From Roridomyces roridus (Eukaryota > Basidiomycota > Agaricomycetes > Agaricales > Mycenaceae): a DNA stretch of 64,000 bases. The DNA lies in the NCBI GenBank assembly GCA_029378245.1, contig JARKIF010000035.1:310001-374000 (forward strand). The letters run 5' to 3'. Positions 10,926-22,893 of the stretch are shown piece after piece; the stretch's first letter is position 1, and each line of letters begins with the position of its first letter. The translations under genes were made by a program, and so were the position numbers. The notes beneath the pieces are model-generated. The model was not told where the DNA came from, ran no database searches, and was given only the letters and a program-made list of their open reading frames with translations.

Positions 10926-13900
10926 ATGGAAGAAGTGGTCCAAACCAGCCTCCCTGACCAACCATCCTCCTCCGCTTCCAAAGAAGGGATCCCAGCACCT
11001 ACCTCTGCTCCCCATACCACTGCTCTCCAAGCATCATACGCTGCTCTGGAGGACAGATCACATCGTCTGCGCCAGGATGTCGTCTCCGAGAACCAGGAGC
11101 TCAAACAAACGGGCAGGATATATGGCAGACACTACCAGTCTTACATCAAATGGTTCGAGGCGTCTGAAGCAAGTCGTGTCGAGGCGGACCCATCCTATGC
11201 ACCTATCCCTGCTCTACCTATCACTGTAGCCAAGGTCACGCTATATCTTGACCACGAAATGACGCGGCCCAAGGTGGGTGCCAAATACTGCCGTCAAAAA
11301 ACATTGCTGAGCATCACTACAGAAAATTAAACTCTCAGAGGGCGCGGAGTCGACCTCAACGTGCGGCCCTGAGCATGCCAAGCAGGTTGTTTCAGCGTTG
11401 GAGCATCACCGCTTTGACACTCAGCACCTTTATCCTAACGATCCGTTGGCTCAAGTCAGTCTACGTTCGGATGCACGCATCAAGACCTTGCAGGCGGCGT
11501 TTGAGGAGAAGGAGCCTGAGCGCGTCAAAAAGTCCCATGCCCTGAAAGCTGTGGGAACTCATGCAGGTGAGTCGCTTCTTGCCAATCCTCCTATCTGGCA
11601 TGCATTTATGGGTTTCATAGACACCTACGCAAACAACGAACTTGTACAGATGTCCATGTCTGTGCTCATTGACGCCAGCACCCCTACAAAGATGTGGCGA
11701 GCCACCAGGGACCGCGCGATGTTGTTGGCATCATCCTCTGTTGCGTTTCGTGGAGACAGTTCCCGCATGCTCAAGTGGTCCGACCTATACTGCACTGACA
11801 TTCCTTTTCACGATAAAGGACCTGGTGCTACCATCCGGGTACGGTGATCCCTTTCTGTGCTTCTCGGTTTACTTATCCTTTCAGGTGCTTGCTCTTCTTG
11901 CGGACAGTGCAAAGCACAACAAAACAGGACGCGTGGACGAGCACGGCGCCCTGCGTCATCTCCATCCCGAGCTCTGTCTTGTTGGGGGCATCGGACTACT
12001 TTTCTTTTCCCACTTCCACATCATCAAACAACCACTCCCCGACTTCACTGTTGACTTCATGGATAGAGGATATGGCCAGTTCGGGAAACGAGACTGGTAC
12101 CAGCTGGTTGCCTTCTCCGGTCAGAAGGATTGTAAAAAAGAGATGAGTTACGAAAGTGCGCAAATCCACCCTTCTGAATCATCTTTGATCTCATTTTTGA
12201 ATCATAGCTCATCATGACCGGCTGAAGGAGATACACATCAAGAACAATGTGAAAATCTCGAAAGTGACACACGCTGGCCGACAGTTTACCGCCAAAACCG
12301 CGCGCGAGAATGGTGCCAGCTCTACCGAAGTCAAGGCTCTCGGCGGCTGGAGCGAGTCGGGGTCGTATCGTGCCTGCTACGATCGAGCATTCTCTCTTGA
12401 GGGCATGCTTGGAGCAGCCATGTTCCGTGCTCAGCACCCAGAAACTCATTTTTTGCCCCGGGATTCATTGGGTACGCCTTGACAGCACGTTCATGTCCTA
12501 TTGGCGCTGATGACGACTTCAGAACCTCCAATTGAACTTACCAGCATGCTCTTTCCGTGGCTCGAAGCTGAGCTTGGAGCTCTCGATGCACGGGAAGATG
12601 CAAATTCCCTCGCCCGCGACATTGCGCTTCGCAACTTCCTCAAGCTCTTGATATGGCTGCGCACCGTAATCCTCCAAGACGCTGCGGTTTTGTCTATCAA
12701 GTATCCTGAGGCTGATCTGTGGAGTTACTCTCCTTTCAATCACCCATCCTTCCGCGCCTTCGCAGCGACTTCCACCGCCATCATTGCCAAAGCTAAATCA
12801 GACGCTGATTTAGCTCTCAAGAATTTGCCCGCCCACATCTCACGCTCCTTTACCTCGGCTATTGCTACATTTTCAATCGAGCAACAGAAGGACCGCGAGG
12901 CAGTCAAAGCTCGGCAGGAGGAGATGGATACAAAGCTTACGGCCATGCATCAGATGCTGGAGGAGGGACCACGGAGGAAGCGGCGTAAAACGAGCCATTC
13001 CGGTAATGCATTTCCCTCTGTTCTCTGGTTTGTGCGCTAACAATTTGTCAAAGTAGAGACCTCATCAGCGGCTGCCCCTTCTTCGTACGAGGCAACAAAC
13101 TACCTTCCTGGCATCGATTTCGCTGCATCTGAAATGCTCCCCGAATTCACCTTCCCCGTTGACAACCTGTCGTCGATGCCCTACGACCTCTTTGATGAAT
13201 TGGACGGCATGGCAGACATGCTTCCAACCTCGATGGAAATGACAGCGGAACCCCAGTTCTCAGCCGTCCAATTTGACGCGATCCATTACCTTCAAGGAAT
13301 CGGCATGGTTTCTGAGTCATCCGCAACCGGCAGCACTCCCCCTTCCAACTGTTCCATGCCCGCCACGGCTGCTACACCGTCTGTGCCTCCTCTTCATGTC
13401 ACACCCCACCACATCCCCGCTGCGAAACCCCAGCTGGCATTGCTTGGGCAGCGTTCTCTCAATGCTGCCGCCGTAGGATATCCACAGCCCCCATCCAAGA
13501 TGATGACTGGAACGCTGCAGGAGCAGGCCACCAAGCGTGCAGCATGGGATCGAGCTGTAGTGCAGAAGTATGGCTCTGCCCGAGTACTACGCCACGGTAT
13601 CGAAGATTGGGAGTGGAGGCAGGCTAAATCCGGGGGACCCTACATGTGGATTCCACTATATGAATACCAGTCGGTGGGCAAGATCACAGATGTCTGGACA
13701 GAATGGGTTAATGGCCTAAACGGCTACATCTCCACTCGTCAATTGGAGGAAGATTTCGGTCCTGCCTGGCGTCACAACGTACCTCGTCGCAAGTCCGAGC
13801 AAACTCGACGGAAAAGGGTGGTGACCTTGATTCAAGGACTTTCGAACAAGCCCAACTGGACAGTGGAGCTTGCTCTCCGGTTCATCAAGGAGCGATACGA

Positions 13901-14024
13901 GCAGGGGCGCGACTCGAGGAGCGCATTGTTGTACCCCACTGCCCCGAAGTTCATTACTTATTTGGGAAGCAAAACGGAGGGCGGTATGGCGGCGGTAATG
14001 GTGGCGTCCAATTCTTTTACTTAG
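10926..14024 (+). CDS. Crypton-type tyrosine recombinase (Ndc10-like, GCR1_C)
   Basis: Seven exons can be joined in frame: 10926-11273, 11341-11566, 11621-11838, 11885-12155, 12208-12471, 12523-13002, 13057-14024. The first part has DRSHRLRQDVVSENQELKQTG and YQSYIKWF, the DNA-binding/core region seen in Ndc10-like Crypton proteins. The catalytic half keeps the tyrosine-recombinase residues: Arg in FRGDSSRMLKWSDL, His-x-x-Arg in THAGRQF, Trp in ALGGW and Tyr in SGSYRACYDRAF. A Lys/Arg-rich RRKRRKT segment may be a nuclear signal. The C-terminus (WEWRQAKSGGPYMWIPLYEY, WTEWVNGLNGYISTRQLEE, FGPAWRH) is a GCR1_C domain. Fungal Cryptons are DNA transposons that encode exactly this pair. No stop or frameshift is visible, so it could be active or a domesticated CBF3/Ndc10-like protein. 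The ATG was chosen as the first good in-frame start after a low-complexity leader. Confidence 0.88.
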
Positions 14025-15651
14025 TGGTATACCCCAGCTAGAATCAACTACGTAGAATCGAATTATAATGCATTGTGAGGCCAAGAAAGACTCGAGGCAA
14101 GACAAATCAAGAGATCAGTTGATCCGATGTCTCTCTCTCTTGCTTCCCACCTTGACGCGACTCCCGTGCTCCCTCAACAAATGAGACGTGCTGGCATTGT
14201 TTGGGACCAAACTCAGAGGGTATAAAGGCCCACATGGTACGTTATCCACTCTTTGTGCCCGCTGCATTTCGAGCACATCTCAGCCCACTCGTTTCTGACC
14301 TTGCTTTGCACAGACAATGTCGACTCCCACCTTCTATAACGCCAGACATCGTTGCTAGGGCCGAACCATCGTGCACTGCGTTCGCAAACGCTGCAAGAAG
14401 GCGTACCCTCAACCACTGATGTTGCAAGAACTTGGTGCCGCTCCGAGGCCCTCCCCACACGTACTCGACGTGTTTACTGGGCTGTCAGTGAAGAGGAGGA
14501 AGGGAATACCTTGATGCGCTAGATATTGTGAATAGGTACGTGTCCTCGGACCTCCTTCATTCTTTTCCTTCTACTCTTTCCACCCGCATACCACCGTCTG
14601 CCCAACTCCTACACCACAGAGCAGGGCGAGGGTGCTCGTGTCTTTTCTCTGTCCCCACCCTCCCTTTTACTCTTCCATTCATGTCATGTACCGCCCTCTG
14701 CCCAACTCCGCCACAGAGCAGGGCGAGGGCAGTCGTGGCTTTTCTTGACCCTCCATTTGATGTTTTACATCACACTGGCAATCTTCTTTTTCCCGTTGCA
14801 ACTCAGCTGACTGTCTTCACCTAGGGATGGAGATGCCTACGATGGTTTCAGGATACAGATCCTCTCGACACGTCCATCTTGCCTCCTTGGCACACAGGTC
14901 CCACGCTTACAACGCCGGACACCGTCTGGGGATGACCATCGTGCACTGTGTTTGCAAACGTTGCACAAAGGCATCCCCTCAACCTAAACGAGGCCATCTC
15001 ATCAGCAGCATGAAAGGAGGAGGAGGAGGAAGACGGAAGGGCTACCTTTGAGAGGGTTACTGGGCGGTGTCGTGCATAGGTGCGTCTTTTACTTTTCGCG
15101 TTCCCCTCCTTCGTTCGCACTCCTACCCACGCGCACTTCTCTCTGCCCAATTCCCACCACGGAGCAGGGCGAGGGTCTTCCCCCCTTCGTGCTCAATTAA
15201 TCTGTTTGTGCTTGCCGACAGACACTGACTCGTCTCAGTTAGGAAGCACCACACCGTTGATGGGCGAGGACCGCCTCAGCCAGTTGCAATATACCCCTTC
15301 ACCCCCCTCTATCGACTTGACCGGACTCGTCTTCGATGCCAAGTTCATATAGCTGCAAATCTCGAGACCCTGCTTTTGCTGAGCGGCCGCGTCATCATGC
15401 TACATACTCCCGAGGCCTTGCATGTCGCTACTACGTGGTCACGGGCGTCGAGTCGACTGTAACTGGAATGTGCTCTTCACCCCGCCCTTCTCATCCCACT
15501 ACCACCATCCTTACTTGCCCACAACTACCCCATTTACTTACCTCTTTGAGTACACTATCAACTTTCACGGTCGTATTGTATGTAGCCCAAATTTGCATCA
15601 TGGATCATATGCTCAGGGGTTCTGAATAATTCTTCTGCTCACACCACGACA
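14025..15651. repeat. Intergenic region with two diverged direct repeats
   Basis: Two direct repeats about 575 bp apart (14319-14405 and 14893-14980) share AACGCC-GACA, ACCATCGTGCACTG and CAAACG(C/T)TGCA. Both encode a related peptide with IVHCV(R/C)KRC, a Cys-x-Cys-x2-Cys-like pattern, suggesting remnants of a transposon-encoded cysteine cluster rather than a simple tandem repeat. A second motif, GAGCAGGGCGAGGG, recurs at about 14622, 14717 and 15163. CT-rich intron-like tracts lie between. No intact gene. Confidence 0.45.
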
Positions 15652-17481
15652 ATGGGTATCAGCAAGCTATGGGAGGTGAGCTTTAGCTGCTATGATGGGA
15701 AATAACTCAGCGCGTATGCTATAGGTTGTCGAAGATGCAGCCCAGAAGCAGTCGTTGCTTAATCTTGCCACAAATGAAGGTTTCAAGACCGACAACCGGG
15801 GAATACGGGGACTGGTCGTAGGTGTCGATATTAGGTCAGTATTCTCTTTCCTGGAACAAATGGGTCTGACTCGGCTTTCCAGCATCCGTATCAAAGCTAT
15901 TACTGCAGCACTAAGAACTGCTGGAATTTTGAATCCGCCTCCTAAGGTGATTCTCGAGCGGATTTTCTACCAACTCTGCAACTTCCTGCTGGCCCCAATT
16001 GTCTTTGTCTTTGTCTTCGATGGACCTGGGCGTCCCAGCGTGAAACGAAACACCCGGGTCGTATTCCGGGAGGGCGATGCGGAACTCATTCGCATTCTCA
16101 AGACCATGATTTTGGACTTCGGCTTCTTCTACTACGATGCAAGTACATTTGACGTGAAGACTACCAATCTCACCTCCCGATTAGGCACCCGGGGAAGCCG
16201 AAGCTGAACTAGCACAGCTGAACGCCAACGACGAACTTGACGCCATCATCACAGAGGACAGCGACGGTCTTGTTTTTGGTGCACGTTGTGTTGTTCGTAC
16301 GCTAGGGTACAGTCTCTTCTCCAATCTAGACATTCACTCGTTAACTCTGATTAGACCTTCCGTCCAGCATGAGTGCATCATTTACTATGACGATGCCATC
16401 CAACACACACCGGGTGTATCCCTTGACCGAGATGGCTTATTGCTCTGCGCGCTCCTCCTTGGCGGTGATTACGACGATGGGCTGCCTGGGTTTGGCCCCA
16501 AGATTGCTCATGCGCTGGCTGCATGTGGCTTCGGGAGGGAGCTGGTCCATCTCCTCGAGTCTTTTACCGGAGTGACCCTCGCTCAGCGTCTGGGGGACTG
16601 GAGGAATGAACTCCGGATCGAAACTGGAAACTAATCGTTCCAGACAGCTTGACTCCCGGCATCCGAAATTGGCTCAAAACATGCCAGCCACATTTCCTAA
16701 TGTTTTCGTCGCAAAACTATATCTGCATCCATTGACGTCCAAGTCGCCCCTCTTTTCCGCATCTGCCCCCGACGTGGATAGCTGGCAGCCGAAACAGCCC
16801 AATATCAGCTCCCTTTCTTCCTTCTGCTCGGAGGTGTTTGGCTGGCGTGGCAGCAAGTTGTTGCAAAAGTTCAATGAAGTACTGTGGCCTGGTGCCGCAT
16901 TCAAATTGATTTCCTCGGTAAGCATTTCATCCTTCAGTATCATGTCTTATCTGAGTTTCCATTGGCAGCCTCACGTCCTGTACTATCCAGGCCAATCAGC
17001 ATTTGCAGCTCTATATGATTGGGGCACCCGTGCTGTCCCTCGCCCTGTTACAAAGGTGGTAGTGCTCAAGATGGCCAAGCTCAAGCACTATCATCCAGCA
17101 TTCCCCGATTCTCCCCCGCTGAATATCTATCGTGTTGGTGTATCAGCATCCAATTTTGTTCTGCTGGCTGGACTAGCTGCTTTCCCGGCCATGACTCCTG
17201 GACTTATCTCGATCCCGGAGGCTATCCTGGCTGTAGGAATGCGAGACCTCTCGCTCGAGACAACTATTGTGAGTTCATAGAATGTGACGACACAAGCGTT
17301 TATTGACTTTTCTTTACAGCTGACTTTGCCTGATTCCGATTCGGAGGAGGCAGGGACTGAGGATGGCGAGGATGATGATATCCTGGAGATTTACGACACA
17401 GATGAGGAGGATCTGCAAAAGGCCCACTCGAGCTTGAAATCGGCGACGGCGGGAGTTGTCATTGACCTAACGATGGACTAA
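15652..17481 (+). pseudogene. PIN/XPG (GEN1/FEN-like) nuclease, frameshifted
   Basis: A Rad2/XPG-superfamily structure-specific nuclease of the GEN1/Yen1-like kind common in basidiomycetes. The XPG-N start is MGISKLWE, then GVDIS, VFVFDGPGRPSVKR, APGEAEAELAQLN, ITEDSDGLVFGA, and LLLGGDYDDGLPGFGPKIA (XPG-I and helix-two-turn-helix). All acidic metal-binding positions appear present. Exons are separated by ~45-50 nt introns; one (16139-16184) has a GC donor. A one-base slip at 16615-16632 separates NELRIE from LETNRSRQLDSRHPKL, where paralogues are continuous, so this copy is probably inactive unless it is a sequencing error. The C-terminus is acidic (DSDSEEAGTEDGEDDDILE) and ends VVIDLTMD, a textbook SUMO-interacting motif. 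Such a nuclease would act on branched DNA in the nucleus. Confidence 0.8.
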
Positions 17482-17609
17482 TTGAGTCTTATACACTGTC
17501 CTCTTCCTCCTATACTCACTTACTGTACCGACACCACTACTTACTTGTCCCTCCCCCATCACGGAATTTTTATGTATAATGTGCCTTATTAACATGTGGA
17601 ATTGTGAGA

Positions 17610-18639
17610 CTACAAGCTGTTATACACGACTACTGGATGGTCCTTCTCCCACTGAGTAAGGAAGGAAACGAGGTCGGATGAGGCGGTGGGATGAGTATCG
17701 GTCAAAGATACTCTCTCGACCACCTCTGCAGCTCGATGCGACCCCTGGGTATAAATGCCAATGATTCTAGCCATGTTGATGGCTTGAGATAGCATAGTGG
17801 TCTTCATACTGAGAGCGGCCTCAATCGCATTCTTCTTAATCATCTTTCCACCCTAGAACGAGAGATAAGCCAATGCCAAAGACGGAGCTCCCGAAAAATT
17901 ACTGAAAGTTCTATATCGGCCGGCCAATGTGTCTTGTAATTTGTAATACGCACGAGAGAAAGAAGCGGCATAATTCCACTGCTTCACCCGTTCGGCATTG
18001 CAGAGGCGCCGGTGCTGGTTCTGTTTGAATTCATTGAAGCCTGGGGTGTTCTCCGCCACCTCGGAAATCCACAGCAGTTCACCAGCGCTCAATGCATCTA
18101 CCTCGGACTTGATTTTCTTGCCCACAGGTGTCTCAGATCGAGAATCCGGAGACGCAGAGCGCACCCTCTTGCCAGTGGAGGCTTTCATAGCCTAGATAAT
18201 CAGTCAGCGAATTTGGAATTCAGACTGGAGTACCATGTACCCACACTGTCAATGCGCGAAACAATTAAATTGAGGCAGCCGCTTTGTGGGATATTCAGGA
18301 GGACAGGCGCGGATTCTGTCTGTTCATCTGGCCCAAGGAGTTTGGCGAAATAAATGATGTACCCTGCGTTCTCTGGGTCTTCCATGCCGACACGTGCAGG
18401 TCCTGGTGAGTATGTCAAGTTCCAGATGCCAGCGGGGTGAAAAAAGGAAGAAGTACGGTACCTTCGATAGGGGAGATGGAACCCTGCAGGGCTCTCCAAA
18501 CATCCTCCGAACTAGCCTGCCAATGCCCCGACAAATTGACTTGGACAGGGACTTGAATCTCTTGAGAAAGTTTGATTTTCTCTGTGTCAATGGAGCGGAC
18601 GTCGTCAATCAGAAGCTTGACTTTGCATGCCCCGGCCAT
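17610..18639 (-). CDS. Conserved-looking hypothetical protein, 4 exons
   Basis: A minus-strand gene convergent with the nuclease, tail to tail with ~130 bp between them. Exon 1 starts MAGACKVKLLIDDVRS and reads through VPVQVNLSGHWQASSEDVWRAL. After a GTACCG-CAG intron it continues GPARVGMEDPENAGYIIYFA and LLNIPQSGCLNLIVSRIDS, then AMKASTGKRVRSASPDSRSE and GKKIKSEVDALSAGELLWIS, and finally MIKKNAIEAALSMKTTML to VVVYNSL. Exons 1-3 join cleanly in frame; the last splice donor is unclear. The basic, Ser-rich GKRVRSASPDS...GKKIK stretch could be a bipartite nuclear signal. I do not recognise a domain. Proximity to the nuclease gives no functional proof. Confidence 0.6.
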
Positions 18640-19781
18640 GGGAAGAGACGCTAAAGGTATTGATTCAAGAACCAGTCCCGGAAGAATGGCACCGACCCAG
18701 AACAGCAGAATTCCGCAAGGAAGGGATGGATGGTAGAGTAGAGTGAGCGCCGACTACTGCTACGGCAGTAGCAGGAGCGCGTTCCGCTCGCATAATGGGT
18801 TTGTCGGTGGTGAATCGCGAGCCCGGGCAGAGGAGAGCATCCCTCAGGTTCTTCACGTTGGTTTTGTGCGACTGGAATCTACCCAAAACATTTGTGGGCC
18901 ACAGGTCTTGCTGACGCTGTACAAGCGTTACTAAATCCGCGCGCTTGAGACCTGTTCTGTGAGAAAGTAAGTATGTTGTGCAGCCCAAATAAAATGTCTC
19001 CTTGCAAGTCGTCCGAAATGTAAGGGCGCTCGGACATATCCTCTCTTGTTAGGTCTGTCAGATTGAGAGAGGGTACAGCAGGCAGCAGGCAGGCCGGAGG
19101 CAGACCCAGAGAAGATGGCGGAGAGACGAATGCGAGAGGCTGAAATTCACGGCGGGTAGGAAGAACAAATTGGAATTTGTACATAGGGACAGCAGACGAC
19201 CAGGTAGTATGAAAGGAAGAGGAGGGAGGGAGGGAGGGAGGGAAGGAGGGAGGGAAGGAGGATGAATTGTACAGACACACCTGGGGACATCCTCGCTCGA
19301 CACACACACGACGCCCGACACCTTGATAGAATGCCAAGCCAAGCCAAGCCAAGCCGCGGCGGGAGGAGCGGGCGGGCGGGAGCGAGCGGCACGCGATTCC
19401 TTCGTTTGAGGCACCCTCGATCGAGCAAGTTGCGGTCGAGCAATCGAAATCGTCGTTTGGTGCGATTGAGTGTTACAAAAGAGGAAGGACTACCTAATTA
19501 GGAAGGGAAACCAGCGGCAAGGGAGCGGGGTAACCAGCGTGACAAATTTGGCGGGAGCGATCTGTGACATCACAGATAACCGGGTCACTTGGGCAGGTAA
19601 CGGCCACCCGGATACATATAGATACAACGATCTCGGCGGCACGAGCCAGCGTGGATTCGAACCAACACGGATGGATGCAGAGTATGTAACTCCCATTGGC
19701 ACATGGCACAGGATAAATCTTTCAAGCAAAGACAACAGCCAGACTCAGATACTTAATTCAATCCCAACTTGAGTCCCACCT
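18640..19781. other. Intergenic, simple GGGA repeats
   Basis: Holds a polypurine tract at 19215-19260 (GGGAGGGAGGGAGGGAAGG type), AAGCC tandem copies at 19335-19355, and a GGTAACC-rich stretch at 19530-19610. A tRNA T-arm-like GGATTCGAACC at 19653 lacks the rest of a tRNA. No gene supported. Confidence 0.4.
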
Positions 19782-20292
19782 TCATGCACACCCGACGGCA
19801 AAGAGGCCGCCCTAAACGATGCAGAGAGATATTGAGCGTGGGCCTAAATTCCAAAAGTGATAGGCACTCACGAAGCTGTTGTTCTGGCAGCACACCGGAT
19901 TGACGGAGCATCCCTGGGATGCGGGCGAGCAGTTCAGCCCACTGTCGAGAAGAACACATTTATTCATTGTGTACGGACCCGAGGAAAGAGCACGCACATG
20001 GGAGTGTTGCCGTCGACGGCGACGCCGAAGAGACCAAGGAGTTGGGATGCCCTCGGCTGCGGTACGGGGGTTAGTACACTGGTTTCATCAAATCAGGAGA
20101 GTCGACGCACATCGCTGGCTGGGACCACAGAGGCGCAGCATTCGAGATTGGCTGCAGGACATGAGCTCGCTCTGGAATACGCGCAGTGAGAGAGGGAAGA
20201 TTATTGGCTAGGATGGATACGTACTGCGGAGCGGCGAGGATGGCCGGGAGGAGGGAGGCGAGGAGGAGAGTGCGGGCAAGAGAATAGAGCAT
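19782..20292 (-). CDS. Class I hydrophobin (eight cysteines)
   Basis: Small secreted amphipathic protein that would coat hyphae or fruit-body surfaces. Five exons join in frame: 20225-20292, 20111-20171, 19998-20056, 19872-19941, 19782-19811, giving 95 residues. A signal peptide (MLYSLARTLLLASLLPAILA) precedes the mature chain. Cysteines follow the canonical order: SSC, ECC, LNC, QGC, VCC, VGC, i.e. C1, C2C3, C4, C5, C6C7, C8. The spacing between C3 and C4 (~30 residues) and the C-terminus NNSFGGLFAVGCA fit class I. Each intron has good GT and AG sites of ~50-60 nt. This contrasts with the six-cysteine hydrophobins at 42-56 kb. The promoter side has a TTTAAG box about 40 bp before the ATG. 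It looks functional. Confidence 0.92.
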
Positions 20293-20789
20293 TTTTCTTA
20301 ATAATTGTCTTGCGCTTGCATGAAAGAGAGTCCTCTTAAAGGATCGAGTTGACGTTCGGTATGCTGAGCTACAGAGTGAATGACAAGTGCCAATGTACCG
20401 ATGCTAATACATTCAGCGCTCGCCTGGGCGCTAATTAAAGCGCCAGCCACGCTAGGCCCTGGACACACCCGAACGGAAACACGGTGTAGGCACAGTTTCG
20501 GCCGACTCCTTATGGGCAGGAATTGGGACACAGGAATTCTAGCAACGAATTCGGAGTGAACGTCAGTGAATCTCGGTCGTCAGTACGGGAAGGAGCAATT
20601 CAGTTTCCGGGAACCACTGGGAATCGGACGAGAGACAGCCTGAGAGTGCAGAGGGATCAAGTTTTGTACAGGCAGGCACACCGAAGGCGACTCCTGACAG
20701 GTGGACCGACCGACGGCGAGCAGGAAAGTGGTGGTGGCGGGAGTCAAGAAGCTGAAGCAAAATGTGGCAACTCAACACATGTACAGTCT

Positions 20790-22258
20790 TATGGCAGATA
20801 TATTGTGCAAAAAGATTTTACAACTTTGACCCAAAATGCAACTACAACTTTGGTTTCGAGCAACACAACTTGAACTTCCAAGACCGCAACTACAACAACA
20901 ACTCACTATTCGGGAGGAACAACTTGATTTTGAATGTTTTGCAAGTATTGATTCTGGCAACACATCCTTGCCTGAACTTGATCCCATCATCAGAGTTCGT
21001 CTGCCGGTAGCGGCCGCGGCCGTCGGGTCGCCACAGCTGGGCCATAGAATTTGTTTCTCTGGAACCACGCCTGTCAGATTTCCTCTAAATATTGATGAGC
21101 CCGGGGCTGCATGGGAGGGGATAATGGATATGAATGCTGAGAGCCATGAGATCATTGCAAGTCGGTGATATCAATGATTCCCTGACCCGGAGGATGTTCA
21201 GGTTGTGGCATTGTGCGGTGTCTCTGATGGTCTCTTGCACTGTTCAGATTGAATGGTTCAACCCACTACCGAATCAGTGCCATTGCAGAATAATTATGTT
21301 GAGCTCGAGCGTACCAGTGGAATATTGATCGTGAATGGTTGAAAATTCTGTGTGCGTAATTACTGATTGACTGAGCGAAGTCCCAGGGGATTCTCGAAAC
21401 ATCCCATGCTTTTAAGCATAATACAAGGGAATCACACAATACCCGTTGACTTCCCTAGCAGAAGCCACCTCCACGCGTTCACAAGCACATGACAATGGGA
21501 GTCGATTGAAATTGAACATGCCGGTGACTGCCGATCCACTGCCGATATTCCGACTGGTGCGCTAATGTGATCTTTCCCCTCATCAATGAGCATCCTGGCA
21601 AGGGTATACGCTCCTGAGCTGTGTGGGATTTCAAAAGCTTGAACATGATCCTTTCTGATCATCTTTGATGGTTGAATTCACTGGGGCCCGGGCGAGGCAA
21701 CGAGGCAGTGGATCGGCAGACTCGGAGAACAGCACCGGGCAGTGGCACGGCGCCAGCACTAATCACAACTGTGTACAATTTCGCGCAACAAATACACTGA
21801 TGAGAAGGAAAGTTTGCTCCTCCCAAAACTGCGCGCGGGTTTGGTCCCCGGACAAACTGAGGTCTCTTTTGGAGGAAATTTGAAATAGCCCAGTTCAAGC
21901 AAGACCTCAATATTTATCCTTAGGACTCAAACAACGGAGAAGAATCCTAAACTAAGTATATGGATGTGTTCCGAGCCCCAGCCGCGGGGCTCTGCCACTG
22001 GCCCGGCACCTCTATATTTATCTGACAGATTTCCGGTTCTGACTCCAGACAAGTTGACTGGAGTTGCCAAAGGGCCATTCTAAAGATGTTGTCTCCAAGC
22101 TCAAGTTGTAGTTGTCCACAAGCGAAGTTGTAGTAGCAAAGTTGTAAGTTGCATCCGTGCAAATCGAAGTTGTATCGCAAAAGATGTAAGTTGTCAGTGA
22201 AATTCGACCCAAAACCGGGAAGCTGTCGAAATACTTTTTGCACAGTATATCGCCCATA
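20790..22258. mobile_element. TATGG element 1, long CAACTT-rich TIRs
   Basis: A 1469 bp element. The left arm (20790-20960) reads TATGG-AGATATA-TGTGCAAAAAG and then repeated CAACTT/ACAACTTTG motifs. The right arm (about 22040-22258) is its inverse, ending CCATA. CAGTCT lies directly outside both ends (20784-20789, 22259-22264). The interior (20960-22040) has no convincing domain. Element 2 at 27736 has the same size, ends and arm motif, which makes this a real family. The superfamily is not assigned. Confidence 0.8.
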
Positions 22259-22359
22259 CAGTCTGATTGACCATTCCAAGAAAAATCTGCGCAGCGTAAG
22301 TATGACACCTAGACCCCCCAAAAAACTTCCATCTCTTCTTCTCGCCTCACAACCCCTCC

Positions 22360-22890
22360 TCATCCCCGCCTAAACCCCCCAGCAAGACACATACTATTCG
22401 AATCAAAACTCCTCGCCGGACCCAGCGCTTTCCTGTTCAATAGACTTCCCCACGGGTTGTGGCAGGGTCCTAGGTCCGAGACGAGCGCTGCACCGGAACT
22501 GATGAGGAATTTGCCACCGTTGAGCGCTTCTTCTTGGCAGAATGCCTGTGGAATCCGTGAGCCGGAGGGAAGATTAAAAGAAGGGGATGCCGAGGTCTCG
22601 GAGAACGCACGGTAAACACCAAAGGCACCCCGCGCTCGACGAGGAGTTGGATCGTCTGTTTCCACGCCGCTCTGTACTGCGGTTGTGATGCACCAGAGTC
22701 GAAAGCTACCACCAGATCGGGAGGCGCGTAGTCGCTCCCGACCTGAGCAACATATTCGTGGTAATGACTTGCAAGAAGTTGGTCATTTAATCAATGAGAA
22801 ACGACGGAACGTACACAGGATGGTTTGAGTAGATCCTTCTCTTATTGCGGCTCTGGCAGTCTCTTCAGGGTATGATGACGGGATGAGCGT
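22360..22890 (-). pseudogene. MSS51-like C-terminal domain fragment, truncated
   Basis: Two joined exons match the C-terminal domain of MSS51-like (zinc-finger MYND/mitochondrial splicing suppressor type) proteins: VHYHEYVAQVG, then PPDLVVAFDSGASQ and LVERGVPLVFT, then after a GTGCGT-CACAG intron SDLGPCHNPWGSLLNRK and MCLAGGFRRG before a stop. The PDLVVAFDSGAS and NPWGS motifs are diagnostic. The open frame continues upstream to about 22890, where the inverted-repeat element at 22894 begins, so the 5' part, including any MYND finger, is missing. The surviving exons have no stop or frameshift, so the truncation may be recent. Confidence 0.72.
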
Positions 22891-22893
22891 TCG

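Noticed and set aside
19640..19665. GGATTCGAACC tRNA T-arm-like motif (also at 27268, 27492, 44461)
   Set aside because: No acceptor, D-arm or anticodon stem can be built around any of them; possibly repeat or SINE remnants.
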